Of a stretch of 64,000 nucleotides of DNA, positions 52,003 to 59,320 are shown piece after piece. The notes under the pieces are model-generated. The model saw nothing but the letters and a program-made list of their open reading frames with translations, made no database searches and was not told the origin of the DNA. This DNA is from Deltaproteobacteria bacterium (GTDB lineage Bacteria; Desulfobacterota; GWC2-55-46): NCBI GenBank assembly GCA_016234935.1, contig JACRNL010000004.1, positions 1 to 64,000 on the forward strand, read 5' to 3'. Made by a program: the position numbers and the translations under genes. Numbering within the stretch: position 1 is the first letter of the stretch; the number at the start of each line of letters is the position of its first letter.

Positions 52003-52883
52003 CGCTCGCGATGCTTAAAATAACCGCGTTTTTATTCGGCCATCTGCCGCTTTCGATACCGGCCTTATTGGGCAGAATATTCGGCCTTCTTATTTACAGA
52101 CTCGACAAAAAGCACAGGGACATCGCGAAGGATAACCTCAGGCGCGCCTTTGGAGCTGACAAATCCGGGAAGGAAATTGAACGGATAACCAAAAAAGTAT
52201 TTCAAAACCTTGCCGCGGTCTTTTTCGAGTTCATGCGTATTCCGTGGCTTACCGCCAAAAAGCTCGACAACCGCGTCCGGTGCGACGGCATGGAAAACCT
52301 TCAGAACGCGCTAAAAAAAGGCAAAGGCGTTATCTTCATCACAGCTCACTTCGGCAACTGGGAGCTGATGGCCGCGTATTACGGCCTTAAAGGCCTGCCC
52401 GTTGACATCGTCGCCAGGGAGCTTGACAACCCGGCGCTTGAGGAGTTCGTAAAATGGACGAGGCAGCGGAGCGGCAACAGGATAGTCTCAAAGAGCCGCG
52501 CCATGCGCAGGCTCTTAAAGACGCTTGCCTCAAACGGCATCGCGGGCATACTCCTTGACCAGAACGTCGCTGCTGCGGAAGGGGTGTTCGTTGACTTCTT
52601 CGGGACGCCGGCCTGCACGAACAAAGGCCCTGCCATGCTCGCCGCCATAAGCGGCGCGGCCATTATCCCGACATTCATATTGCGCGAAGGCAAAAAACAC
52701 AGGATAATAATAGGCAGGGAAGTCGAGCGCGTCAACACGGGCGACAAAAACCGCGACGCTTTGGTGAACACGGCGCGGATGACAAAGGTTATAGAGGATA
52801 TCATCAGAAAACACCCTGAACAGTGGTTCTGGGTGCACAGGAGATGGAAGACGAGGCCGCCTGAGGAAACGAAGACTAAATAA
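51999..52883 (+). CDS. Lysophospholipid acyltransferase (LpxL/HtrB family)
   Basis: VIFITAHFGNWELMAAYYGLKG, ILLDQNVAAAEGVFVDFFGTPACTNKGPAML, WFWVHRRWKTRPP. Confidence 0.93.
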   Translation: MTLAMLKITAFLFGHLPLSIPALLGRIFGLLIYRLDKKHRDIAKDNLRRAFGADKSGKEIERITKKVFQNLAAVFFEFMRIPWLTAKKLDNRVRCDGMENLQNALKKGKGVIFITAHFGNWELMAAYYGLKGLPVDIVARELDNPALEEFVKWTRQRSGNRIVSKSRAMRRLLKTLASNGIAGILLDQNVAAAEGVFVDFFGTPACTNKGPAMLAAISGAAIIPTFILREGKKHRIIIGREVERVNTGDKNRDALVNTARMTKVIEDIIRKHPEQWFWVHRRWKTRPPEETKTK

Positions 52884-52892
52884 AAAGGTTAT

Positions 52893-53000
52893 CGGTTATC
52901 CGTCATCGGTTATCGGTGAAGGTAAAAAATAATATCCTTAAACTGATAACGGATAACCGTTCACCGATAACCGTCTTTGATAACGGATAACTGAAAACCG
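52893..53000. repeat. Degenerate repeat cluster of CGGTTATC(C/G)G units in both orientations
   Basis: CGGTTATCGGTGAA (52907-52920) and perfect inverse TTCACCGATAACCG (52960-52973), plus further GATAACGGATAAC units. Confidence 0.75.
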
Positions 53001-53019
53001 ATCACTGGGGCCATCCGCC

Positions 53020-53481
53020 ATGAAAAAAACATTCCTTTTTATATCGCTTGCCCTAAGCCTTTCGGCCTGCACCACCCTGCACCCGTTTGAAAAGAGCAAG
53101 CTCGCCGAAATCGAGTACAGGGGGATAACCGTTCCGCATGAGCGGGTCAAAGCGCCCTTTACCGCCGGGGCGCTCAATGTTCTGCCTGGCTTCGGGAACT
53201 TCTATCTCGCGTGGGGCACGAGCGAGACGGAGCAGTGGCTCTACGGCTTTGCAAACCTCCTCCTCTGGCCTTATTCCATTGCATGGGGCGTGCCTGAGGC
53301 ATACATTGACGCAGGCACCATAAACAAAAGGAACACCATCTACTACTACACCTTCGGCCCCGGGGCCAGAGAGCTCGGACAGGAGCCGCAGAGGATGTTC
53401 CCGCTTGCGCCTGAGCCGAAAAAAGAGCCTGATGCCAAGCCAGAAGGGCCAAAACCCGCACAGGAGGCGCTGCCCATTTAA
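53020..53481 (+). CDS. Putative lipoprotein of unknown function
   Basis: MKKTFLFISLALSLSACTTLHP signal peptide and lipobox. Confidence 0.7.
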   Translation: MKKTFLFISLALSLSACTTLHPFEKSKLAEIEYRGITVPHERVKAPFTAGALNVLPGFGNFYLAWGTSETEQWLYGFANLLLWPYSIAWGVPEAYIDAGTINKRNTIYYYTFGPGARELGQEPQRMFPLAPEPKKEPDAKPEGPKPAQEALPI

Positions 53482-53496
53482 AAAAAGCCGTGTTAG

Positions 53497-53505
53497 TGGT
53501 ATAAT
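53497..53505 (+). promoter_or_regulatory. Extended -10 promoter of 6S RNA (TGGTATAAT)
   Basis: TGG-TATAAT, identical context GTGGTATAATATAAGT at 53831. Confidence 0.7.
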
Positions 53506-53511
53506 ATAAGT

Positions 53512-53690
53512 GAAGGGTATATCGGGTTAAATGGAGATTTGGAACAGGTTACAGTTTGGGGCCCCTCCGGAACGCGGTGTGCAAGCCGACTGGCCCTTAG
53601 GGAGCCAATGCCGGAAGCCTGAAACGTTCTCCCGGGCCGCCACCTGCGCATAAAGCCTCTTCTTCAAATCCTGACATACCCTTATTTTTA
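53512..53690 (+). ncRNA. ssrS: Probable 6S RNA
   Basis: ~179 nt; closing stem AAGGGTAT/ATACCCTT then ATTTTT; internal CCGGAAGCCTGAAACGTT resembles E. coli 6S CCGAGAAGCCTTAAAACTG; CGCGGTGTGCAAGCC and GCCACCTGCG segments. Confidence 0.75.
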
Positions 53691-53692
53691 GC

Positions 53693-53804
53693 AGCGCAAG
53701 CCCAGCACCACTTTCCGCTGCCAATGCCTGCCCTCGCGTGTCTAACGCGGGGGTTTGTTTTACCATGAACTCTTGACAATAGAAAGTGGTGCTGGGCTTG
53801 CGCT
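53693..53804. repeat. Palindromic element family B, copy 1
   Basis: Perfect 23-bp inverted arms AGCGCAAGCCCAGCACCACTTTC / GAAAGTGGTGCTGGGCTTGCGCT; shared loop segment CATGAACTCTTG. Confidence 0.9.
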
Positions 53805-53831
53805 ACAAGTTGCTCCAAGACACGCAAAATG

Positions 53832-53840
53832 TGGTATAAT
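53832..53840 (+). promoter_or_regulatory. Extended -10 promoter of unassigned ncRNA (TGGTATAAT)
   Basis: GTGGTATAATATAAGT duplicated from the 6S promoter. Confidence 0.65.
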
Positions 53841-53846
53841 ATAAGT

Positions 53847-54050
53847 AGAGAGATGGTTTGCAGGCATTGCTTGGATTAACGCCAGTTGGCGTAAAACTCA
53901 TCCGCAGGGTGCGTTAGACCACCTTAGGAGGTTTTCATCAGGGGGCTTTTTCCCGAAGGGGCTGGGAGTCCGGTCTGGAGGAACTGATACCCTGAAAAAG
54001 GAAAACCGGCGGATTAGAGAAAAGCTATCCGACTAATGCCTGTTTTTTTG
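53847..54050 (+). ncRNA. Unassigned structured ncRNA candidate between 6S RNA and tRNA-Sec
   Basis: Promoter; closing stem CAGGCATT(53861)/AATGCCTG(54035) then T7; nested ATCCGC/GCGGAT, CAGGGT/ACCCTG, AGACC/GGTCT helices; hairpins ACGCC-AGTT-GGCGT and GGATTAG/CTATCC. Confidence 0.6.
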
Positions 54051-54095
54051 TCTGGATGCGGCTTTCCGAACCAAAATCTTACCAAAGCAAAAACT

Positions 54096-54191
54096 GGAAG
54101 GGGCAAGGGCCCGGCGGCCCTGCAGGTCTTCAAAACCTGTTTATCACCTTTTACGGAGATGGGTGGGTTCGACTCCCGCCCCCTTCCGCCA
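54096..54191 (+). tRNA. selC: tRNA-Sec (anticodon TCA)
   Basis: 96 nt; 8-bp acceptor GGAAGGGG/CCCCTTCC, anticodon loop CTTCAAA, long variable arm, encoded CCA. Confidence 0.93.
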
Positions 54192-54193
54192 TA

Positions 54194-54285
54194 AATACAA
54201 GAAGCCCGGCATCACTTTCCATCGCCAAGAGTTCATGCGTAATACAAACGTTGGCGACGGAAAGTGATGCCGGGCTTCTTGTATT
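54194..54285. repeat. Palindromic element family B, copy 2, 3 nt downstream of tRNA-Sec
   Basis: Perfect 27-bp arms AATACAAGAAGCCCGGCATCACTTTCC / GGAAAGTGATGCCGGGCTTCTTGTATT; loop GAGTTCATGCGTAATACAAACG. Confidence 0.92.
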
Positions 54286-54299
54286 CAATCCGCGACAAC

Positions 54300-54692
54300 T
54301 CAGAACTTATAAGCAAACAGCCCGACGCTGGTCGCCGTCTCTTTGGCGTCCACGGTCTTGTCCCGCATTGCGCTTACCTTGATAGTGGGCACGTGCATTG
54401 AGAACTTGCCGTTTTCAATCTCGCTGAAGGATTTGGAGCTTGACGCGGTCGTAATGCCGTAGATCGCACCGGCTATCATGCCTAAGCCTGCCCCTGTGGG
54501 GATGTAGTCCAGATGATCGCCGGGCTTGTCGGCCAGAAGCACGAACGCGGAGCCGATGAGCGCTCCGATGATGCCGCCGTAGGCCGTATCCTTAAGCGTG
54601 ACTTCCATTGCGTCCGCGGCAAGGGCGCGGCCGGAGAAAACGAAGAAGGTAAAGATGAGAAAAACTGCCGTAATTTTTTTGATGGATATCAT
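54300..54692 (-). CDS. Hypothetical exported/membrane protein with glycine-rich TM segment
   Basis: Signal peptide; YGGIIGALIGSAFVLLADKPGDH. Confidence 0.6.
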   Translation of the reverse strand: MISIKKITAVFLIFTFFVFSGRALAADAMEVTLKDTAYGGIIGALIGSAFVLLADKPGDHLDYIPTGAGLGMIAGAIYGITTASSSKSFSEIENGKFSMHVPTIKVSAMRDKTVDAKETATSVGLFAYKF

Positions 54693-54817
54693 TGCGCCGA
54701 TGCCCCCTTCTATATTATATTTTTATAAAAAACAGTATCCGGGATTTATAATTTTATAGCATCTATCCGAAGGCGTTGTCAAGAAAAAGCATTTAAATTC
54801 GCGCAGCTACGCCTTAC

Positions 54818-54845
54818 TTGACAGGCCGGGATAAAGGGCTATACT
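54818..54845 (+). promoter_or_regulatory. Sigma-70 promoter upstream of 54868 gene
   Basis: TTGACA - 16 nt - TATACT. Confidence 0.65.
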
Positions 54846-54867
54846 AAAAACAGAGGGGAAAAAAGAT

Positions 54868-55248
54868 ATGTCCTACAACGTTTATGAAATTGCGGCGCTC
54901 ATGGCGGCCATATCGGTATCAGCGCTTGCAATAGCCGCGATACCGGCTGTTTTACAGATTAAAAGAACCATCAGGGCGGTAGAGGATCTCTCGCTTGAGA
55001 CGAAAAAATCGGTGGAGACATTGAACGGCATCTTAAAAAGGATTGACTGCGGCGTGGCCGTCTTTGAAGAAACAGCGGCAAGGTTTAAGCAGACCGGAGA
55101 ACGCATAAGCGATGTTATTGATTCATTCATGGAGAACATAAAAAAGCCGATAGCGGTGGTGGCAGGCGTGCTTTCTTCAATTGAATACGCATTCAAACTT
55201 TTCTTCGGAAAAGAGCGTAAAAAAGGAGGTGTTCAAAATGACGAATAG
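54868..55248 (+). CDS. DUF948-like small membrane-anchored protein
   Basis: N-terminal TM followed by coiled-coil; adjacent to YtxH-like gene. Confidence 0.6.
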   Translation: MSYNVYEIAALMAAISVSALAIAAIPAVLQIKRTIRAVEDLSLETKKSVETLNGILKRIDCGVAVFEETAARFKQTGERISDVIDSFMENIKKPIAVVAGVLSSIEYAFKLFFGKERKKGGVQNDE

Positions 55249-55516
55249 GGGATATACGGTTCTCGCATTTGTGCTTGGCGGCGTTGTAGGCGCGGGAGTT
55301 GCCCTTCTGTTCGCCCCGGCATCCGGCGAAGTTACCAGAAAACGGATAAGAGACGGAGCCACTGATGCGGCTGACAGGTTAACCGAAAAGTATGAAGATG
55401 TAAAGGAGACCGTCGCCGAAAACGCGGGCAAGGTAAAACAAATGTTCGAGGACAAAAAAGAGGAGCTTAAAGCGGTGTACGAAGCAGGACGCGAGGCCTA
55501 CATTAAAGGGAAATAA
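55238..55516 (+). CDS. YtxH domain-containing protein
   Basis: GYTVLAFVLGGVVGAGVALLFAPASGEVTRKRIRDG; AGGAGGT RBS. Confidence 0.85.
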   Translation: MTNRGYTVLAFVLGGVVGAGVALLFAPASGEVTRKRIRDGATDAADRLTEKYEDVKETVAENAGKVKQMFEDKKEELKAVYEAGREAYIKGK

Positions 55517-55623
55517 CCCTTGGCACGGCAGCGTGAGGATGTGAAAAACAATAGTGCATCAGCCATGCGGCACGATAAGCTGCGTGGCTGTGGCTTTCCT
55601 GAGGGGCGCATTGAAATGATTCA

Positions 55624-56799
55624 ATGCCAAAACGCATCTTACGGGGTTATCGCTTGCCTGAAAAAGATTCCAAACAGACCTTGAGCGTTATTACCGCCGA
55701 TGTCGGCGGTTTTATAGGCCATGTCAGTTCCCACCCGGAGATACTCGACACCGCCAAGGAGCGTCTTTTCAACGCCAGGGGAAAAGGCGTTATCACCGAC
55801 TTTCATGTTTTGAGGTGCGGCGACGACATAGCCCTCGCCTTGCTTCACGAAAACGGCCCGGCCAGCGGCAGCGTCAGCGGCCTCGTCTGGAATACCCTCA
55901 ACGCCTGCACGGACGCGGCCAGCAGGATGAAGCTGTACCGTCATGAAGATTTCATCGCCGCCGGAGACAAGGGCTCCGCGGCGAAGGCCGGCGTATCCAA
56001 AGGCGCAAAAGGCCCGACATTGGCAGAGATGGAATTCGCGGAAAGGCAGAGCGAGCCTGTCATCGTCTTCATGGCCAACAAGTCGGCCTATGGTTCGTGG
56101 AACCTGCCTCTATATAAGATATACGCCGACCCCTTCAACACGGCAGGGCTTATCATGAACCCGCGGATGGCTGAAGGTTTCACCTTCACCGTGCTTGACG
56201 TAAAGGATGGCACGGAGATCACCCTTTCAACCCCGGCGGACGCCTATCTGCTTCTTTCCATTATCGGGATAACGTCGAGATACGTCGTAACGTCCGTCCA
56301 CGGCAACCGGAAACAGGATATTACCGCGGCCGTTGCCGCGCAAAAACTCGCCGCCCCCGGCGAAACAGGGCCCTTCACCGTAAGCAGAGACAACCCCGTG
56401 CTTATCCTGCGCTGTCAGTCCGACTTCCCAGCGGTGGGAGAGGCCCTTGAGCCTTTTTCCCTGCCGCACCTCGTAAGGGGATGGATGAGGGCCGCGCACA
56501 ACGGGCCTCTCATGCCCGTGCCGTTCTACGAGGCAAACCCCTCGCGTTTTGACGGCCCGGCGCGCCTGATCGGCGCGGGCTTCCAGATTTCCAATGGACG
56601 GTTCATCGGCCCGCACGACATGTTTGACGACCCCAGCTTTGACGAGGCACGCAGGCTCGCAAACCGGATTACCGATTACATGAGGCGCCACGGCCCTTTT
56701 GAGCCGCACCGTATGCCCGCGACCGAACTGGAGCAGGCTGGAATATCCGCGCTGTTCGATAAAGCAAAGGATAGAATAAAAGATAAGCTCAGCCGTTAG
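55624..56799 (+). CDS. Fructose-1,6-bisphosphate aldolase/phosphatase (archaeal type)
   Basis: LSVITADVGGFIGHVSSHPE..., MANKSAYGSWNLPLYKIYADPFNTAGLI, VRGWMRAAHNGPLMPV. Confidence 0.93.
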   Translation: MPKRILRGYRLPEKDSKQTLSVITADVGGFIGHVSSHPEILDTAKERLFNARGKGVITDFHVLRCGDDIALALLHENGPASGSVSGLVWNTLNACTDAASRMKLYRHEDFIAAGDKGSAAKAGVSKGAKGPTLAEMEFAERQSEPVIVFMANKSAYGSWNLPLYKIYADPFNTAGLIMNPRMAEGFTFTVLDVKDGTEITLSTPADAYLLLSIIGITSRYVVTSVHGNRKQDITAAVAAQKLAAPGETGPFTVSRDNPVLILRCQSDFPAVGEALEPFSLPHLVRGWMRAAHNGPLMPVPFYEANPSRFDGPARLIGAGFQISNGRFIGPHDMFDDPSFDEARRLANRITDYMRRHGPFEPHRMPATELEQAGISALFDKAKDRIKDKLSR

Positions 56800-56901
56800 A
56801 AAATGCCCGCTCAACCGGCATCAATGCAGCCTCTGGGCAGCCTCTGGGCAGCCTCAATGTTTTTCGCCTGGCAATAAAATTACAATGGGAGGTAGTCACC
56901 T

Positions 56902-57423
56902 GTGAAAAGCATGAAAGGCCCGCGCATAGTCAAAAAAAAATCAATAAACTCCGAGAAAGACCCGTATCTTCTGGATATCGCCCCGGGCGACAGGGCCGTA
57001 TGCAAAAAGTGCGGCGCCGTATACCACAACAAACGATGGAGCTTCAACAAAAAAACCATCACCCTTCCGGCAGCCGCGAAAAAGATCTCGGTCATCTGCG
57101 CGGCCTGCCAGAAGATACGGGACAAATTCGCGGAAGGGTACGTCACCCTGCATGGAACCTTCCTCAAAGCGCACAAAGACGAAATCATCAGCCTTGTCCG
57201 CAACAAGGAAGCTCACGCCATGCACTTTAACCCCCTTGACCGCATCATCGAAATAAAGGCTCGAAAAAGCCTGATAGAGATAACCACCACGACGGAAAAA
57301 TTGGCCCAGCGCATAGGCCAGATGCTCAAAAAGGCCTTCGACGGAGAGGTGGAATACAAATGGAGCGCAGGCGTCAAGCTCGCGCGTATAGTCTGGACAA
57401 GGGAAGAAGGCGCCCCGGCATGA
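56902..57423 (+). CDS. Zinc-ribbon protein of unknown function
   Basis: Two CxxC pairs (CKKC, CAAC). Confidence 0.6.
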   Translation: MKSMKGPRIVKKKSINSEKDPYLLDIAPGDRAVCKKCGAVYHNKRWSFNKKTITLPAAAKKISVICAACQKIRDKFAEGYVTLHGTFLKAHKDEIISLVRNKEAHAMHFNPLDRIIEIKARKSLIEITTTTEKLAQRIGQMLKKAFDGEVEYKWSAGVKLARIVWTREEGAPA

Positions 57424-57517
57424 GGCGGCTGCCGCCATTAAAGGGTCAAAGGGCTTTCCTGGAACAATTCACCTGAATATACATTTCCGGATAGAGAGAA
57501 TTTTTCAGATAAGCCCT

Positions 57518-57652
57518 GAAACGCTCTTTAACCGGCATTACGTCCGCGCAGCCAGCCAATACACATCATGAGAGGATTTTTCGTGGAAGCTCTAAAACAC
57601 TCTTTAACAGGCATTATATCCGCGCCGCCTGCAACTTCACGTCATTGAGAGA
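57518..57652 (+). repeat. Degenerate ~58-bp direct duplication upstream of the radical SAM gene
   Basis: AAACGCTCTTTAACCGGCATTACGTCCGCGC... (57519) and AAACACTCTTTAACAGGCATTATATCCGCGC... (57595). Confidence 0.65.
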
Positions 57653-57655
57653 ATC

Positions 57656-58666
57656 ATGAGAGAGGCTCAACTCTATAAGCCCGCCAAAGGCGGCTATGTT
57701 GACTGCTTTCTTTGCTCGTTCAGATGCCACATAGCGGACGGCAAGTTCGGGGTGTGCGGCGTCAGGGAGAACGTAGGCGGCATGCTCTACACGCTTGTCT
57801 ACGGCAAGCTCATAGCGGCGCACCTTGACCCGGTCGAAAAAAAACCTCTCTTTCATTTCCAGCCCGGATCGCACTCATACTCCATAGCCACCGTGGGGTG
57901 CAACTTCAGGTGCCTGCACTGCCAAAACTCCGAGATATCGCAGATGCCAAAGGATCAAAAGCGGATAATCGGCGAAGAGACCAGCCCTGAAGAGGTCGTC
58001 GGGGAGGCGGAAAAATCCGGGGCATCGAGCATATCCTACACCTACACGGAGCCTACGATTTTTTTCGAATTCGCAAAGGACATCAGCGATCTTGCGAGGC
58101 GGAAAAACCTTAAAAATATCTTCGTCACCAACGGTTACATGACGAAGGAATGCCTTGATGAATTGAAGGACGTCCTCGACGCGGCGAACGTCGACATTAA
58201 GGGCTTTACGGAGCCGTTTTACAGGAAAATCTGCGGCGCGCGCCTTGCGCCGGTGCTCGAGTCCATCGAATACATGCGCTCGCTCGGCGTCTGGGTTGAA
58301 TTGACGACACTTGTCATACCGGGCCAGAACGATTCCGAGGAAGAACTGCGCGCCATAGCAAAGTGGATAGCAAAGACCGACAGGACAATGCCCTGGCACC
58401 TCAGCGCGTTCCACCCTGCCTATAAGCTGGCAAACCTTCCCGTCACGCCGGCCGAGACCATCGAAAGGGCAAGGGAAATAGGCCTTGAAGAAGGCCTGCG
58501 CTACGTCTACACCGGCAACGTCCCCGGCATGAAGGGAGAGTCCACCTTCTGCTGGAACTGCAAAAAGATGCTGATAGAAAGACACGGCTTTACCGTTAAG
58601 AAAAACGTCGTCGAAGACTCGAAGTGTCCGCACTGCAAGACAGTCATTGACGGCGTTGATTTATAG
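57656..58666 (+). CDS. amrS: AmmeMemoRadiSam system radical SAM enzyme (AmrS/PflA-like)
   Basis: VGCNFRCLHCQNSEISQ; SYTYTEPTIFFEFAKD; MPWHLSAFHPAYKL. Confidence 0.93.
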   Translation: MREAQLYKPAKGGYVDCFLCSFRCHIADGKFGVCGVRENVGGMLYTLVYGKLIAAHLDPVEKKPLFHFQPGSHSYSIATVGCNFRCLHCQNSEISQMPKDQKRIIGEETSPEEVVGEAEKSGASSISYTYTEPTIFFEFAKDISDLARRKNLKNIFVTNGYMTKECLDELKDVLDAANVDIKGFTEPFYRKICGARLAPVLESIEYMRSLGVWVELTTLVIPGQNDSEEELRAIAKWIAKTDRTMPWHLSAFHPAYKLANLPVTPAETIERAREIGLEEGLRYVYTGNVPGMKGESTFCWNCKKMLIERHGFTVKKNVVEDSKCPHCKTVIDGVDL

Positions 58667-58733
58667 ACGAAACGGATTATTCATAACCTTAAGCCTGCCC
58701 TCGAAGGTTTCTATCGAGGGATGGAGGGACGAG

Positions 58734-59042
58734 ATGCTTGTCGAATTCAGCATTATTCCAATAGGCACAGGGGAGAGTTTAGGTGACGCGATAGCCGGCG
58801 TATTGAAGCTCGTCGATGAAAGCATGCTCCCCTACAAGGCGAACGCGATGGGAACCGTCATAGAAGGCAGCTGGGACGATTGCATGGGACTCATCAAGAA
58901 ATGCCACGAAGAGGTCATGAAAACGGCTCCGCGGCTTGTCTCGAATATTTCGATAGACCTGAGACCGGGTAAACCCCAGGACCGTCTGAACGAAAAGCTG
59001 AAATCAATCGAAAAGAGGCTCGGAAAGAAGTTAAAGGGTTAG
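58734..59042 (+). CDS. MTH1187 family (YkoF-like, thiamine-binding) protein
   Basis: MLVEFSIIPIGTGESLGDAIAGVLKLVDESMLPYKANAMGTVIEG. Confidence 0.9.
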   Translation: MLVEFSIIPIGTGESLGDAIAGVLKLVDESMLPYKANAMGTVIEGSWDDCMGLIKKCHEEVMKTAPRLVSNISIDLRPGKPQDRLNEKLKSIEKRLGKKLKG

Positions 59043-59297
59043 CAGGTTGCGGAAAAACTCAAAATCTGGTCAGACTGCTCAAATCTTCCCATTGCAATAA
59101 TAAAGACGCAATGGGAACCCAGCCAGATGCAAGGCGTCAAGCCCAGCACCACTTTCCGTTGCCAACGCTTGTATTATGCATGAACTCTTGGCGATGGAAA
59201 GTGGTGCTGGGGAGGAACGAGGCGCACTTTGTTGTGCGCCGTTCGTTCCGAACGACGAAGACAACGCCGCAGATGGGGTTTTTTCAGCAGCCTGATA
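59041..59297. repeat. Composite repeat: family A element (reverse orientation) carrying family B palindrome
   Basis: Family A ends CAGGTTGCGGAAAAACTC ... TTTTTTCAGCAGCCTG with family B copy 3 inside. Confidence 0.8.
59142..59211. repeat. Palindromic element family B, copy 3
   Basis: 16-bp perfect arms CCCAGCACCACTTTCC/GGAAAGTGGTGCTGGG; loop is the reverse complement of copy 2 loop with few changes. Confidence 0.9.
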
Positions 59298-59320
59298 GGC
59301 GTTAAACAGGTGCTCACGTC

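Noticed and set aside
52893-53000. CRISPR-like repeat cluster
   Set aside because: Units are short, in both orientations and not regularly spaced; no cas genes in the window
53527-53827. Short minus-strand ORFs over the 6S/palindrome region
   Set aside because: Better explained by 6S RNA and the family B inverted repeat
53847-54050. Possible tmRNA, RNase P RNA or SRP RNA
   Set aside because: No tag-peptide/tRNA-like ends, no GAGGAAAGTCCGG P4 signature and too short for RNase P, no SRP GGAA-loop signature; left as unassigned
54194-54285. Simple rho-independent terminator of tRNA-Sec
   Set aside because: Arms are far longer than needed, lack a following T-run, and loop sequence is conserved with a distant copy in the opposite orientation
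57875-58633. 252-aa minus-strand ORF
   Set aside because: Antisense to amrS with no recognisable motifs
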